Positions 11,932-23,223 of a stretch of 64,000 nucleotides of DNA are shown here, in pieces. This DNA is from Harmothoe impar. Taxonomy: Eukaryota > Annelida > Polychaeta > Phyllodocida > Polynoidae. Every line of letters starts with the position of its first letter. The stretch's first letter is position 1. Location: positions 62,659,773 through 62,723,772 of the forward strand of contig OX381707.1 of assembly GCA_947462335.1 (NCBI GenBank), written 5' to 3'. Both the position numbers and the translations under genes were made by a program. The notes below the pieces were generated by a model. The model saw only the letters and a program-made list of their open reading frames with translations, was not told the origin of the DNA and did not search any database.

Positions 11932-13099
11932 ATGTCCTCTATTGTTGTGTCAGTGATAGCTTTGATGGCTTGTAATCTATTCCACTTGCCTATTAGTATA
12001 TCTTTTTTTGTCATCTATTTCAAGAACAAGACATGACGTCTAATAATGGCCAGGTTATGGTCAGAAATAATGACTCCACGCAGGAGTGTTTACATCCTTT
12101 GCATCTGAGCACAGTTCTCCAGTTGCCATGACGAATATTGCCAGTCCTGTAGTTCTAGTTCCTTAGCTGAGTTAGAACACCTTGCCTATCCAACAATTGG
12201 CTTAGTTTTCTTTAATTGGGGCAACCTCATGTCCTGCTAGAACCCTAAGGAGCACACACATCTACGAGAGACACCTTAACTGGTATTGACTTGCTCCCTT
12301 GTGTTTCAGACTGCACGTTTCTTTAATGAAAATGCTTTCGTTAGAAACCCTTAGAAGGACAACGTGGCAAGGCTTGCGTGATTGGTTTTTTTAATGTGTT
12401 GAAACCCAAACTCAAATGAGCAGCCCCTTCAATTGCCTAGTTTTGTGTGCAGACTTATTTAGGTTTGTTCATATAAATACCTTCATGCAGGCTCACAGAG
12501 TCAGAGTAGAACAGTATGGTCGGGTGTGGTGATGGTTTTATATTGGGAGCAATAGATTAGGCGTTTCTCTAGCTCCTTCTCATCCACTGGCAACTTGATC
12601 CTGAATTATTAGGAGAGCTCTGCAATCAAGAGAGACACGAGGATTGTTCTGTGAGGACCCTGGTCTAGGGACAGGCATGTCCTTTTAAATGAATTCTTCG
12701 TGGTTGATACTTAATCCATAACCACCATCCTGTTTCGAGATGAAAAACGTGTCTTGCCATTTAGATTTAAGACAGTCACATGATCCCTCCACTCTTAGTA
12801 GTTGTAATAAAAGTTGTAGTTACCGGCCCATTTACATTGTCTGGGGCTACAGTCACCCACTCATATAACTGATGAAATGCTAGCTTCTTATTCTTTCCCG
12901 CACGTCCTGTTGTTGTCAGGTGATTCTACATCAGGTATTTACGGCGACAACTCATCAGCTGCGGGCAGCAATACCTCCCCGGCTCATCTGCAAGAAGAAA
13001 AACAAACATATAGCATTCAGAGTGCACTACTTATGTCTGTTACAGTAACTTTGTGTATCGGTTTTACATGTATTCTATCTGCACAGCAATCTATGGGGG
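11932..13099. other. GPCR upstream region; possible isolated exon near 12,920
   Basis: This region is upstream of the receptor and would carry its promoter and any 5'UTR exon. On the plus strand a pyrimidine-rich run ending in TTGTTGTCAG at 12,919 precedes an open stretch rich in Gly/Ser/Asn and then a hydrophobic segment, running until the repeat at 13,100. It could be an exon fragment, but there is no family match. Confidence 0.25.
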
Positions 13100-13271
13100 T
13101 GCAGAGGGGTCCCCCCCTCAGGTCGCAAGGTCGTTTTTTAGACCCTTTATCCTATAATAAATTTTGTGCAAAAGTCGCCAGGTCGCTTAAATTATTGCCC
13201 CAGGACGAAAAGTCGCCTGGAAAACGGCCGAAAACGGCCCAGGTCGCCAGGTCGCCGAAAACCCCTCTGCA
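13100..13271. mobile_element. Small MITE with TGCAGAGGGG ends
   Basis: Ten-base inverted ends TGCAGAGGGG (13,100-13,109) and CCCCTCTGCA (13,262-13,271) enclose 172 bp. The interior is dominated by repeats of CAGGTCGC, AAAGTCGCC and AAAACGGCC. CAGAGGGG is a common hAT-type terminus, but no 8-bp duplication was seen. Confidence 0.5.
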
Positions 13272-13297
13272 GTCACATCTATGTAAGTGTAAGTAAA

Positions 13298-14028
13298 ATC
13301 CCACAGGGCGATCTATGCTTAAAACTTGAGGATCTGTGGCGAATTGGGAGCCAGCTCTGAACTGATGAAATGATAGCCATATGGCGGCCCTATTTAGGGC
13401 TAATGATTATCATAATTAAATTGTCTTGACCAATTGGAGGGTTAGTAGACATTTCCTACTTGGCGCATCACAAAAAGAGGGGTAAATTTAGATAATTTCG
13501 ACACTAGACATGGATTTTCGATTTTATCTTTCAATTTTCCCGTTGATAAAATGTGATGCAAAATCTTAAATTTGATCAATGTATAGCAAAATATGTCCTT
13601 AAGGCTACAATCGGTTTTAAGACTATTTCAGACGCCCTTTTATTCTTTGAGCCTCAACATACAGGCCCTTCAAGGCAATTTCCACTTCTGTAGGTCTTGT
13701 TTACAGCATAAAATTTACAATAGTCAATTATCTCATGAGAACATATTTTTTTAGACATTGAATAATTAATTATATAACAAACAAGTCAATAGAGGTAGTT
13801 TGGAGAATGAAAGAAAAACAATTGATGAATTGAATTAATGCTCGCAACTTACACCACTAATCTGCAAATTTCATGACCTCTCTAGTGGTGCATACATTGA
13901 CATTTTGGGTTTTTAATGCCTATTTGGCTTGTGTTCGCTACTTGTAGTTACATCTGTTGCGAATTGGGAGCAACAGATCCTCAGTCTGCAGAGAGTTTCA
14001 AGCATAGATCGCCCTGTGGGATCTGACC
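13298..14028. mobile_element. TTAA-flanked MITE, 731 bp (GGTCAAATCCCACA family)
   Basis: The left end ATCCCACAGGGCGATCTATG and the reverse complement of the right end match, and similarity continues for about 55 bp, including GAGGATCTGT and GAATTGGGAGC words. The right flank is TTAA (14,029-14,032), the left TAAA. The first bases of the left terminus appear lost. AT-rich interior, no coding capacity. Confidence 0.7.
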
Positions 14029-14407
14029 TTAAATCGCCTTGTGGGTGTTAGCCTGAAACACAACAGTGATGCGTAGTGATGAATATGTATTATAGTTTGT
14101 AACCAGAATAAAAATATATCTATCTATGAAAGACAATAAAGGAGACAAGTATAGATATATTATGTATGTATTTATGGTATGGGGGGTAACAGTGGTGAGT
14201 CTACTCCTCCTGGATTTATGCTCCAGATCCCCCACAATTGGTCCAACACATTTTACTCCTACAACTCCTGGGTGATGCAAGCCACATCTGATGCTGAACT
14301 TATCAGGCATCACGAAATTAGTCCAATTCCTTAGGGAATATAACCAGTTTATCTGGTGGAGTTGGGCTGTGACATGTTGAGTCACAGAGAGTGTGTGTGT
14401 TGTGGTG

Positions 14408-14763
14408 TACACTGATATTCCTAGGCTCCCTATATGCCCAACCTCTCAGTCACTAGTGCCTAACCTAGTTAGTAATTTTTGGCTCCCTATACGACCAACC
14501 TAGATTAGTTATTATTGTCAGGTTGGTCACTACTGACCAACCCACCTTAGTCTTTTTAGTTCCAGGGGGAGCCACTGAGTCACAGGTGGCCCCAACTACT
14601 GGTATACAAATACAACACACCAATGATGGACCTAGGTTAGCCACTACTGACTGACACCTTGGTCATTTTTGAATATAACTTTGCCATTGTGACTAACACT
14701 CATATGACCAACCTGGGTTAGTCTGTACTGACTAACCCTTTCAATCTATGGATTTTCAGTGTA
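14408..14763 (+). mobile_element. TA-flanked MITE, 356 bp, TACACTGA ends
   Basis: Ends read TACACTGATATTCC and GGATTTTCAGTGTA, inverted, with TA at both tips as expected for a Tc1/mariner-type target. The interior carries repeated ACTAACCTAGGTTGGTC-type words and their complements. A close copy in the opposite orientation lies at 39,660-40,014 and a decayed relative at about 6.1 kb. Confidence 0.75.
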
Positions 14764-16025
14764 GCTAGGTGGCATCCACCACTGGGGATTAATGTATGCA
14801 GGCTCCTGCTATACTGGCAGCCTGCTAAGATATATACCACAATGTCAGAAAATATAATACATGATATCATATTATGGAGAATCAAAAGAGAATAATTATG
14901 TAGACTTGTACAAATGGTCGTGCAACGTAAGTGTAGCAGACATACATTACCCCAACAGCTTAAATGTCTTAAATGTTCTACTATGATGAGTAAGAAATCC
15001 ATGCTCATCATATAGACTAGTAAGCGAGGTCATTTTGGCTTCGGGTGTTTTCATGTACCAGAATCTGTCTCTCCTGTGTACCAGTGACAAGCAGGAACCA
15101 AATTCAGTCTGTTACCATGGCTACCATGTACCTTGATGGGTACCATTATATAGCGTCCTATGAACTCAATATAGATCTAGTAAAACTGTATTCAAAATCC
15201 AATGGGGACATTTGAAACAATCATCGTGAAAACTCATTTTTAAATAGATAAACCATCCTCATTCTACCTGGAACCCATTAGTAACCTTATAGATGGCTGT
15301 CCCTGTTGAAATGAAAAATATATAGGCCTTAATTGGGTCCAGAAACAGCGAAGACACCCACACATCTCCATTTGTGCTGCCAATTATCCAGTGCATCGTG
15401 TTTGTAACCCGCTTGGGAGCGTAGGAAGAATCATGAAAAATAGAATCCTATTGAAAGGGGACCCTATTTCACAAAATACTTTGTAGGAGAGGTTCTCAAC
15501 ATAACCCAAATGGGTCTGCACCAATTTGACACGATGCCATTCACTGATAATAATACTCATAGTCAGTAGTGACTATACCACCATATTTTGGCTCCCGTTG
15601 TCAGGGGCCTATATAACTCAGTCATAAAGATAGTCAGGAGTGATTATATGTGGATCACACAAATTGATGATGTCATATACTCACAGGAATTTGTGCACAG
15701 GGAACAGTAAGGATTCTTCAGGACTTAGGACTTTAGGTAGGCACATTTTCTCCTTGACCATTGTTTTATGGATATCCCTGTTTGTTATATATGTTACGGT
15801 TGACTATGACTATTAAAGATGTCATAGGGTGCATAAGTTCTCATGTTTGATAGAGTAATCATGGTATTTTGTTCCAATTTTGATAACATAGAAATACATG
15901 ATGAAAAGCGAGGGTCTAGAATGACAGAGCATAATGGGCCTACACAGGAATTGAGTATAGGAAGGGATATTGTGGCAGGCTTCAATGTCCAACCTTATCT
16001 ATCCATATGCTTTTCATGGTGCTCT
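14764..16025. other. Unassigned sequence
   Basis: Holds scattered AGTCAGTAGTGACTATA-like words near 15,560 and no recognisable gene. Confidence 0.4.
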
Positions 16026-16370
16026 ACCCTGCCCTGCCATATCCTAGCCTGTCACCTTCCTTGCCTTATCCTAGCATGTCCCCTGCCCTGCATCATCCTA
16101 GACTTTCCCCTGCCCTGCCTTATCCTAGCCTGTCCCCTGCCCCTACCTATCTTAGCCTGTCCCCTGTCATGCCCTATCCTAGCATGTCCCCTACCATACA
16201 TCATCCTAGCCTGTCCCCTGCCCTGCATTATCCTAGTATGCCCATTGCCTTGCCCTATCCTAGCCCATTCCATGCCCTGCCTTATCCTGGCCTGTCTCCT
16301 GTCCTACCGTATTCTAGACTACCCTGTTAGATATTAGCCTGTCCATTGCCTACCCTACCCTAGCCTGCCT
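16026..16370. repeat. 27-bp minisatellite, about 12 units
   Basis: The unit TATCCTAGCCTGTCCCCTGC plus CCTGCCT repeats at exactly 27 bp with substitutions but few indels. Because 27 is a multiple of 3, the array is open in several frames on both strands and encodes nine-residue repeats (PYPSLSPAL-like). That openness comes from the repeat, not a gene. Confidence 0.85.
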
Positions 16371-16385
16371 GGAGGACCATTTTTG

Positions 16386-17268
16386 GCTCACTCTCACCAA
16401 ACCAATGCAAGTGAAAAATGGCCGTACATGATCGGTGGCCGTACATGATCGGTGGCCGTACATGATCGGCAGAGTACAAAATCGACCTATTACCCCCTGC
16501 ACTACGATATTTAACTCATCTAACCATACCTATAGGCTGTAATGTATCTTTGGGGAGTTTATTAGAAGAAAAAAACTCCCAAAATATTTATAGGGGCCAA
16601 AGGGGGGGGCTCAATGTGCAACCGATCATGTACATCACATGACGTACATGATCGGTCTGGAATGTCATGTAAAACTCTCTCATTACCCACTGCTTCACAT
16701 GTCTATGATTATACATATTTAGACCTACATCATATGCACAGCTGGCTATGATTGATTTATGTTTTAAACATGGTCAGAAATAGTAATTAAAGCAGTCAGA
16801 AGATAATGGCCGATCATGTACGTCACATGACGTGCATGATCTGTATTGAAATGTCATGTAAAATTCTCTTACTAGTCGCATCTACACATGTCTAACATCT
16901 TACATGTCAAGACACACATCATATGTACACCTAGGTAAGGTTTATTTATGGTTTTCCTTGTTCAGAAAGGGTAGGGCAGTCAATAATCACCGATCATGTA
17001 CGTCACCGATCATGTAGTTACATGACGTACATGATGGGTATTGAAATGTCAAGTAAAATTCTCTTACCAGTCGAATATACACATGTCTTACATTTTACAT
17101 GTCAAGCCACACATCATATGTACACCTTGGTAAGGTTAACTTATGTTTTATGATGATCAGAAAGGCTGGGGCAGTCAATGATCACCGATCATGTACGTCA
17201 CCGATCATGTACGGCCACCGATCATGTACGGCCAAATAATAGTTGCATCGATCTGGTGAGAGTGAGCC
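16386..17268. mobile_element. 883-bp inverted-repeat element carrying a palindromic satellite
   Basis: Perfect 15-bp ends GGCTCACTCTCACCA (16,386-16,400) and its complement (17,254-17,268), extending imperfectly to about 26 bp. Just inside the left end are three tandem copies of GGCCGTACATGATCGGT; inside the right end are copies in the opposite orientation. Between them lie about three 180-190-bp units, each opening with a palindrome built from CCGATCATGTACGTCA and its complement (near 16,621, 16,810 and 16,991). No coding capacity. Confidence 0.8.
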
Positions 17269-17389
17269 TTTTATCAGTGTGACTGAATGAATTATGTTAA
17301 TACCATAATGCACTGCTTCTTTATTTTTCCAGAGTAAGGGCCATCCTGGTAGACCAGTTTTGGTCTGTCTAAACAAAATGAACATATTG

Positions 17390-17610
17390 TCATTAGTGAC
17401 TTGGATGACATTGACTATCTATAGATGTAGGACATCAAAATCATAGTCAATTGACTAAAGCTTATTCCCTATGCATTGTTAATGTTTGACTATAGCTTGA
17501 CTATATGACTAACTGAACTACTATTCTGGGGTAGCCCTTTTTAGAACTATCATGTGACTACTTTTTCATAGTCACTAGTGACTAACTTTTCAAGCTATAT
17601 TTTCATCACT
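17390..17610. repeat. Palindrome-rich tract with AGTCACTAGTGACTA words
   Basis: Contains TCATTAGTGACT, ATAGTCAATTGACTA and TAGTCACTAGTGACTAA, short near-perfect palindromes. It resembles a decayed inverted-repeat element, but termini cannot be set. Confidence 0.35.
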
Positions 17611-17689
17611 GTTGGCATTTCCTAAATTCGATATGCAATATGGAGCATAGTGTGAGGGACACGGTTTCTCAGAAAATGATGATTCTCAG

Positions 17690-18576
17690 AGAAACCGGGA
17701 CTCGAATCTGGGGCTTCCCACTGTGAAGGAGGTGTGTTAAGCCCTTATCCTACAAAATTGCCCTTATCCTACAAAATCATATAGGTTTGTAGTATAAGGG
17801 CTGTCAGTCAAGCCCGTATCCTACAAAATTTGCCCTTATCCTACAAAACACCTGTCAGGCCCTTATCCTACAAAATTGCCCTTATCCTACAAAAATATAT
17901 GGTTTTGTAGGATAAGGGCTGTCAGTCAGGCCCTTATCCTACAAATTGCCCTTATCCTACAAAAATATATGGTTTTGTAGGATAAGGGCTGTCAGTCAGG
18001 CCCTTATCCTACAAAATTGCCCTTATCCTACAAAACCTATATCATTTTTGTAGGATAAGGGCAATCAGTTAAGCCGTTTTCCTACAAAATTGCCCTTATC
18101 CTACAAGACCTATATAAGGGAAGATTTGTAAGATAAGGGGTATCAGTCAGGCCTAATAAATGCACTACACCCAGACAACCCTTATTTTCATATATTTCAC
18201 AAGGAAATCTTTTTGGGTGCCATCTTAGGGGCCATTTTGGATTACACACGGAAATCAAATTAACTTGATCCCACAGCATACCTATAGGCCCCATGCCTCT
18301 GGGCTAAACCTTGTGACAAATGAATTAAAGCATCTGGGACACTTTTGTAGGATAAAGGCAATTTTTTAGGATAAGGGCCTGACTGATTGCCCTTATCCTA
18401 CAAAATACATAGGTGTTGTAGGATAAGGGCAATTTTTTGTAGGATAAGGGCCGATTTTGTAGGATAAGGGCTTGACTGACAGCCCTTATACTACAAAACT
18501 ATACATTTTTGTAGGATAAGGGCAATTTTGTAGGATAAGGGCCTAACAAGGTGCTCTACCACTGAGCTACATTCCC
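17690..18576 (-). repeat. tRNA-Val-like sequence (SINE head or pseudo-tRNA), split by an 802-bp insertion
   Basis: On the minus strand a 5' part (18,576 to 18,547) starts GGGAATG and contains a perfect box A, TAGCTCAGTGGTAGAGC. The 3' part (17,740 to about 17,690) contains a perfect box B, GATTCGAGTCC. Taking out 17,741-18,542 brings the halves together at TTAACAC, which fits an anticodon loop with anticodon AAC (Val). The acceptor 3' strand does not pair with GGGAATG, so this is more likely a tRNA-derived SINE or pseudogene than a working tRNA. Confidence 0.7.
17741..18542. mobile_element. 802-bp TTAA-flanked element made of a hairpin array
   Basis: Both ends are GCCCTTATCCTACAAAA in inverted orientation. 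The flanks are TTAA (17,737-17,740) and CTAA (18,543-18,546), suggesting a TTAA target as in piggyBac-type elements. The interior is an array of the terminal sequence in alternating orientation, so each unit of about 85 bp folds as GCCCTTATCC...GGATAAGGGC; units are joined by TGTCAGTCAGG. A spacer at about 18,140-18,340 separates the two array blocks. No coding capacity. Confidence 0.75.
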
Positions 18577-19847
18577 TGTCACATCAGATAGACCATGCCT
18601 CATGTTACTGGATCAGTATGGTACAGAGGGGAGCAGGATTACCCAAGTGGTACCCCCTTGCGGGTTTATCACCAAGGTACGAGTAATCTGAGCTCCTAAA
18701 ATAGTGACACGAGGGAGAAAATTGACGTTGCATAGGGTATTTCATAAATTTAACATGTTACAAGGTCACTTCCCTACGAGGGCCCCACAAAATCAAATCC
18801 TCTCATACCGTTATGTAACTCCACATTTGGTTTGTTATCTAGTCATGATATAACATATAATCAACGTTAGCTTGACAAATCAGTAGTTGATCCAATAAAC
18901 ATATAAAGCATACTGTTTTCCTATTGCATGGTTCCTAATCCTATGATTAACACACCTTAACATGCTTGCACTCTGACAACGGTGCCTATTATTTATTTTG
19001 CAAAAATCTATAGAGTGAACTAAATCATCCAGTCGCCAGCATGTTCCATTGAGTAAAGGTATACCAAATGGAAGTGTCTTGAGAATAAGTTCAGATGTTA
19101 TGACAGGGAAGCCTGCCAGGAAACGCAACATTTCCACTCCCATCACGCACGCATCCCATTTTAAATACATTCTAACGATGGCGTCAGAGAACCAGTGAAC
19201 AAACAAGATCATCATCATTATACCAAATATCATTATCCAGAAATGGGAACGAAATCATGATATTTGAGGTGAGACAAAAAACAATACTGTTCAAATGAAT
19301 TCTAGGAGGCAAATAAATACGACATTTGCAAGTAGAGGCTTTCTACTATGAACTATATTATCTTTCGGGGGTTGACAATCATATATGGAGTCGTGGCGGC
19401 ATTGTCTGAGGATGAGTAGAGATTAGATTACAACCTTACTCCTACACCTGAGAAAAACACAGCACACTGTTCTCTCCCTCACAAGGGGTTGATTCGCCAA
19501 AGCATGGGCTTCCCACGCCTTTCCTTCTTAGAACCCGAAAGTATAAAACTATCAGACTAACGACACCAGCAGTCATGGTAAACAAGGCAACTAGCAGAGC
19601 GGGCCTAGAAAACTAGAAGTTCAATTCTATGCCGACATGCAGTGGCTTTTACAACGGAAGTACTTCCATTGAGAGGGGATGTCGGAAGCATCTTGACTTG
19701 GGCAGAAGGATGTTCAAAACATGCCTGAATAAAGAATAGTCAAGCTTCGGAATCGCACGTTAAGAAACCAGGTACAAAGGCATTGGGCGTGCCCTAGTGA
19801 GTATCTTTGAGAAGTTTGACATAACCTGATGAATTTTATGGTAAATA
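18577..19847. other. Unassigned sequence
   Basis: A minus-strand open frame of 117 codons (18,880-19,233) has hydrophobic segments but no recognised family or splice context; it is not called. The rest shows nothing recognisable. Confidence 0.4.
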
Positions 19848-21094
19848 TGTGGAAATATAACTGAGTTTATTGTATGTGCATATTGAATTAATCATGTATT
19901 TACCTACTTGATTGACTGTTTCAATTCAAATTTCATTACATTTTGATGCAGTCCTTTTGTCTAACAGTCTCCCAATGATCTCTCAAAGCTGAGATAGTTG
20001 TTATTTGTTCATTTAAAAAAAAAAAAAAAATGCTCGGCTGACTTTCACCTATAAGTGCTATAATATACCTCTACATACTTGCCTTATAAGAATACCGTTA
20101 GAAACCATACTATATTTGAACCGTTTTAACAAAGTATAAGTGCTAGAATACCGTTGAATTTAGTTGAATACAGTATTTCTGCCTGTCGGTTATTGACCAA
20201 ATAACAGAGAGCAATTTATGTAAAGGAGTTCTGAGAAAAACTGTGTTTCAGTGGGAGATTAAAAACTATCCAGAATTACGTGCCCCGATGCTCGGGCCAC
20301 TTTGACAGATGATTGAAGGAGAGTAATGTTTTTAAGCTGAGGGACGAAGGCAACACTGTGTTGATCCTTGTGGTTTCTTCTCGGGGAACGCAAGTCCCCT
20401 TAGGGCTTTATGCCATTCATATTATATTCTCCTGTAGTCTTATTGCAGGGATTCGTAGAACAGCCAAACACGTCAGACATGTGAAATAAAGTTTGAGTTT
20501 GACATTTAACCGATGGTGCTGCTGATACTAGTGCTTTATCCTTCCACTCTTTCATTTTATCACATTGTGGATACGGCCCTCTCTACGTGAAACCTATGGG
20601 AGGTCCATACTCCATGCCCCTATGGAGTACACTGTCATGGAGTACGGTGTAGCCATAGCCATTTTCTCCATTTTAAGACACTATGGCCATGTGATAAATG
20701 CAAAACACCATTTCTTAACAAATCTGTACATCATACTTCCCTTGTTGGACCTTGCACGTATCACCCTCAGCCATGTTGTGGCCCCGTCCAACTTTCGAAG
20801 TATATTATACATTTATGTCAATGGTGGGGAGTTTTGCCCATTGGTTTACAGTATTTATAAATGAATTAGTATTTTGGGTTCATTCAATACAGTGTATACA
20901 ATAGCTATATGCGGAGTTACACATATTTTCATATTTTCCCTTGTCTGACCTATGTTAATATACCGATTACCAACCTAAAATTGACGAGAATCGATCGGCA
21001 ACTATCGGCTCCCAGGTAGAAAAATATCATGATAAATATCATGATTTATCATGTTGAACCATGATATATCATGATATATCATGATAAATCCTGA
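19848..21094 (+). repeat. Tandem segmental duplication, copy 1 (about 1.25 kb)
   Basis: Runs from TGTGGAAATATAACTGAG to ATCATGATAAATCCTGA and is followed head-to-tail by copy 2 with near-identical sequence. Differences include the length of an A run near 20,015 and single substitutions. It keeps an uninterrupted GTTTTTAAGCTGAG at about 20,329, the empty site of the insertion in copy 2. A 99-codon open frame inside (20,565-20,864) opens with TTG, not ATG, and is conserved only because the DNA is duplicated. Confidence 0.9.
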
Positions 21095-21579
21095 TGTGGA
21101 AATATAACTGAGTTTATTGTATGTGCATATTGAATTAATCATGTATTTACCTACTTGATTGACTGTTTCAATTCAAATTTCATTACATTTTGATGCAGTC
21201 CTTTTGTCTAACAGTCTCCCAATGATCTCTCAAAGCTGAGATAGTTGATATTTGTTCATTAAAAAAAATATAATGCTCGGCTGACTTTCACCTATAAGTG
21301 CTATAATATACCTCTACATACTTGCCTTATAAGAATACCGTTAGAAACCATACTATATTTGAACCGTTTTAACAAAGTTTAAGTGCTAGAATACCGTTGA
21401 ATTTAGTTGAATACAGTATTTCTGCCTGTCGGTTATTGACCAAATAACAGAGAGCAATTTATGTAAAGGAGTTCTGAGAAAAACTGTGTTTCAGTGGGAG
21501 ATTAAAAACTATCCAGAATTACGTGCCCCGATGCTCGGGCCACTTTGACAGATGATTGAAGGCGAGTAATGTTTTTTAA

Positions 21580-23223
21580 CCCTTTGGTGCCCAGAACTAT
21601 TCAATCAATATCCGCTTTTCTTCAACATGATTGTTCTGATGTTGGAAATTATGTCCTTACTTCATTTCTTATTTTATGATAATGGTCATAAAACATTTCC
21701 TGAATGTTCTTAAAATGGACTTTGACTACAGAAAATTATTTTACTCTGGTCGCTATGGCAACCCAAAACCTTGTATTAGCTGTTATAGGCCTATTATAGG
21801 CAATGTACTGTATTTGTACCGTGGTGCCAAAGAGGTGTCTTTTCTTACTATGAATAGGCTATTCCTAGTATAGAAAACGTTCTGGATAAGAACCTTCTTA
21901 GTGAAAATTGAAGAGAATTGATGCTATAATAAGTATCTACAAGAAAACTTGACATACGAGCAAAAAATACGTGTTGACTGACATGTAAACATGGCGTTAC
22001 CAGGGTGGCAACCAAACCTGGAGTGCCCCCTGGGGAGTTGGTAATGAACTATACTCCGATAATTGATATGGATATAAACCATTTATATATTGAGAAAATG
22101 AAAATTGTGCATTTTTGGTGAATTTCGGATACCTGTGATGAATCACATATCTGATCACTTATTTTTTTAGTTAACCTTACACTATTCCTCGGATATACAA
22201 TTCAGATTAAGAACGATGGTCTCATTGAAGTCGTGAGGTTATGGGGCTTCCCAGTAAACACCCTACGTAGTTCCAACGTAGCTCAGAGGTTTTGCTAGGT
22301 AGATGTCCAACCAAAAGGTTTGAGATAGGTGATTTTGGAAGGTTTGTAGACGTCAAAACGTTAAGGTTTATTTACGTTCAACAGATGTAGACGTCTGATT
22401 TACGTTCATCTACCTCATTCAGACGTAAAAATTCTGCGTAGATCTACGTCAAAAGATGTAACTTTTCAACTTCACTTGGGTAGATGACTTTTCCGTGTCA
22501 CACTAGGTGGCAGCACTATCAATTATGGAGAGAATATTACAGCTCTTTAACAAATCTACCACATTCAAGCAGTAAATTCTCATTAATTATGAATTCAATA
22601 TCATGCAAATAAACCGTATTCAATAGTACATTTATATATAAAGGACAGGTGATCAAAGTATTGTGCATGAATGGGTGCTTTGAGGCACTTTACTGTGAGG
22701 ACACCACATTGGTGGTAATGGGAGAAATACAAAGCCTCTCTGCAGCCAAAACTATTCAACAGATCTATACTGTCAGGCTGTTCAATTGAACTACAAGAAT
22801 ATACTATGTAGAATGAGATGAGATTGAAAATTAAAGTAGTTACTTTGTAAGAATATTGTTTGTTAATGTTAATTTGTCTGCAATATATTACAAGTCTTTG
22901 TCTGAGTCCCACTATGTAGAATTATATGTAATGTGTTAAACATAGATTTACGTCTTCAGGAGCTACGTAAATCAGACCTGCAGGTTTGAGATTGGTAAAT
23001 AAACCTTAATGTTTTGACGTTGATAAACCTACTAAAATTACGTAGTTCAGACCAAAATTCAACGTAGAGTTACGTCTGACCAACGTCGTTGTGTTTACTG
23101 GGTTAATATGAGGGTAAAACTTTGGAAATTGACCCAATAGAAGTGTCTGGATAGTTCTCTACTTCAATATAGTTGGTTTTATGCCTAAAACCGCGCCAAT
23201 TGGCGCGCTTGGGCACAAAAGGG
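21580..23223. mobile_element. TTAA-target inserted element, 1.64 kb (piggyBac-like non-autonomous)
   Basis: TTAA at 21,576-21,579 and again at 23,224-23,227. The 14-bp ends CCCTTTGGTGCCCA and TGGGCACAAAAGGG are inverted with one mismatch. CCC-starting ends and TTAA duplication are hallmarks of piggyBac-type transposons. The paralogous copy 1 shows a single TTAA at the corresponding place. No transposase frame is seen; the interior is partly occupied by another element (22,250-23,102). Confidence 0.85.
22250..23102. mobile_element. Nested inverted-repeat element, CCCAGTAAACAC ends, 853 bp
   Basis: Left CCCAGTAAACAC and right GTGTTTACTGGG are perfect inverted ends. Subterminal regions match for about 190 bp in inverted orientation, with shared phrases such as CGTCAAAACGTTAAGG and TGATTTACGT. 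The target duplication is unclear (TT possible). It sits wholly inside the TTAA element, so it either inserted later or was carried in. Confidence 0.75.

Noticed and set aside
16007..16337. Pro/Leu/Ser-rich frames on both strands
   Set aside because: They follow from the 27-bp minisatellite, whose unit is a multiple of three.
18880..19233. 117-codon minus-strand frame with hydrophobic segments
   Set aside because: No family recognised, no splice or promoter context, and a length expected by chance in 64 kb read in six frames.
20010..20032. Poly-A run of about 17 as a possible retrotransposon tail
   Set aside because: The duplicated copy has a shorter, interrupted A run at the same place, so it is a slippage-prone tract inside the block, not an insertion end.
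20565..20864. 99-codon frame repeated at 23,457 and 25,096 as a possible conserved protein
   Set aside because: It starts with TTG, has no known domain, and its conservation is matched by neighbouring non-coding sequence in the same duplicated block.
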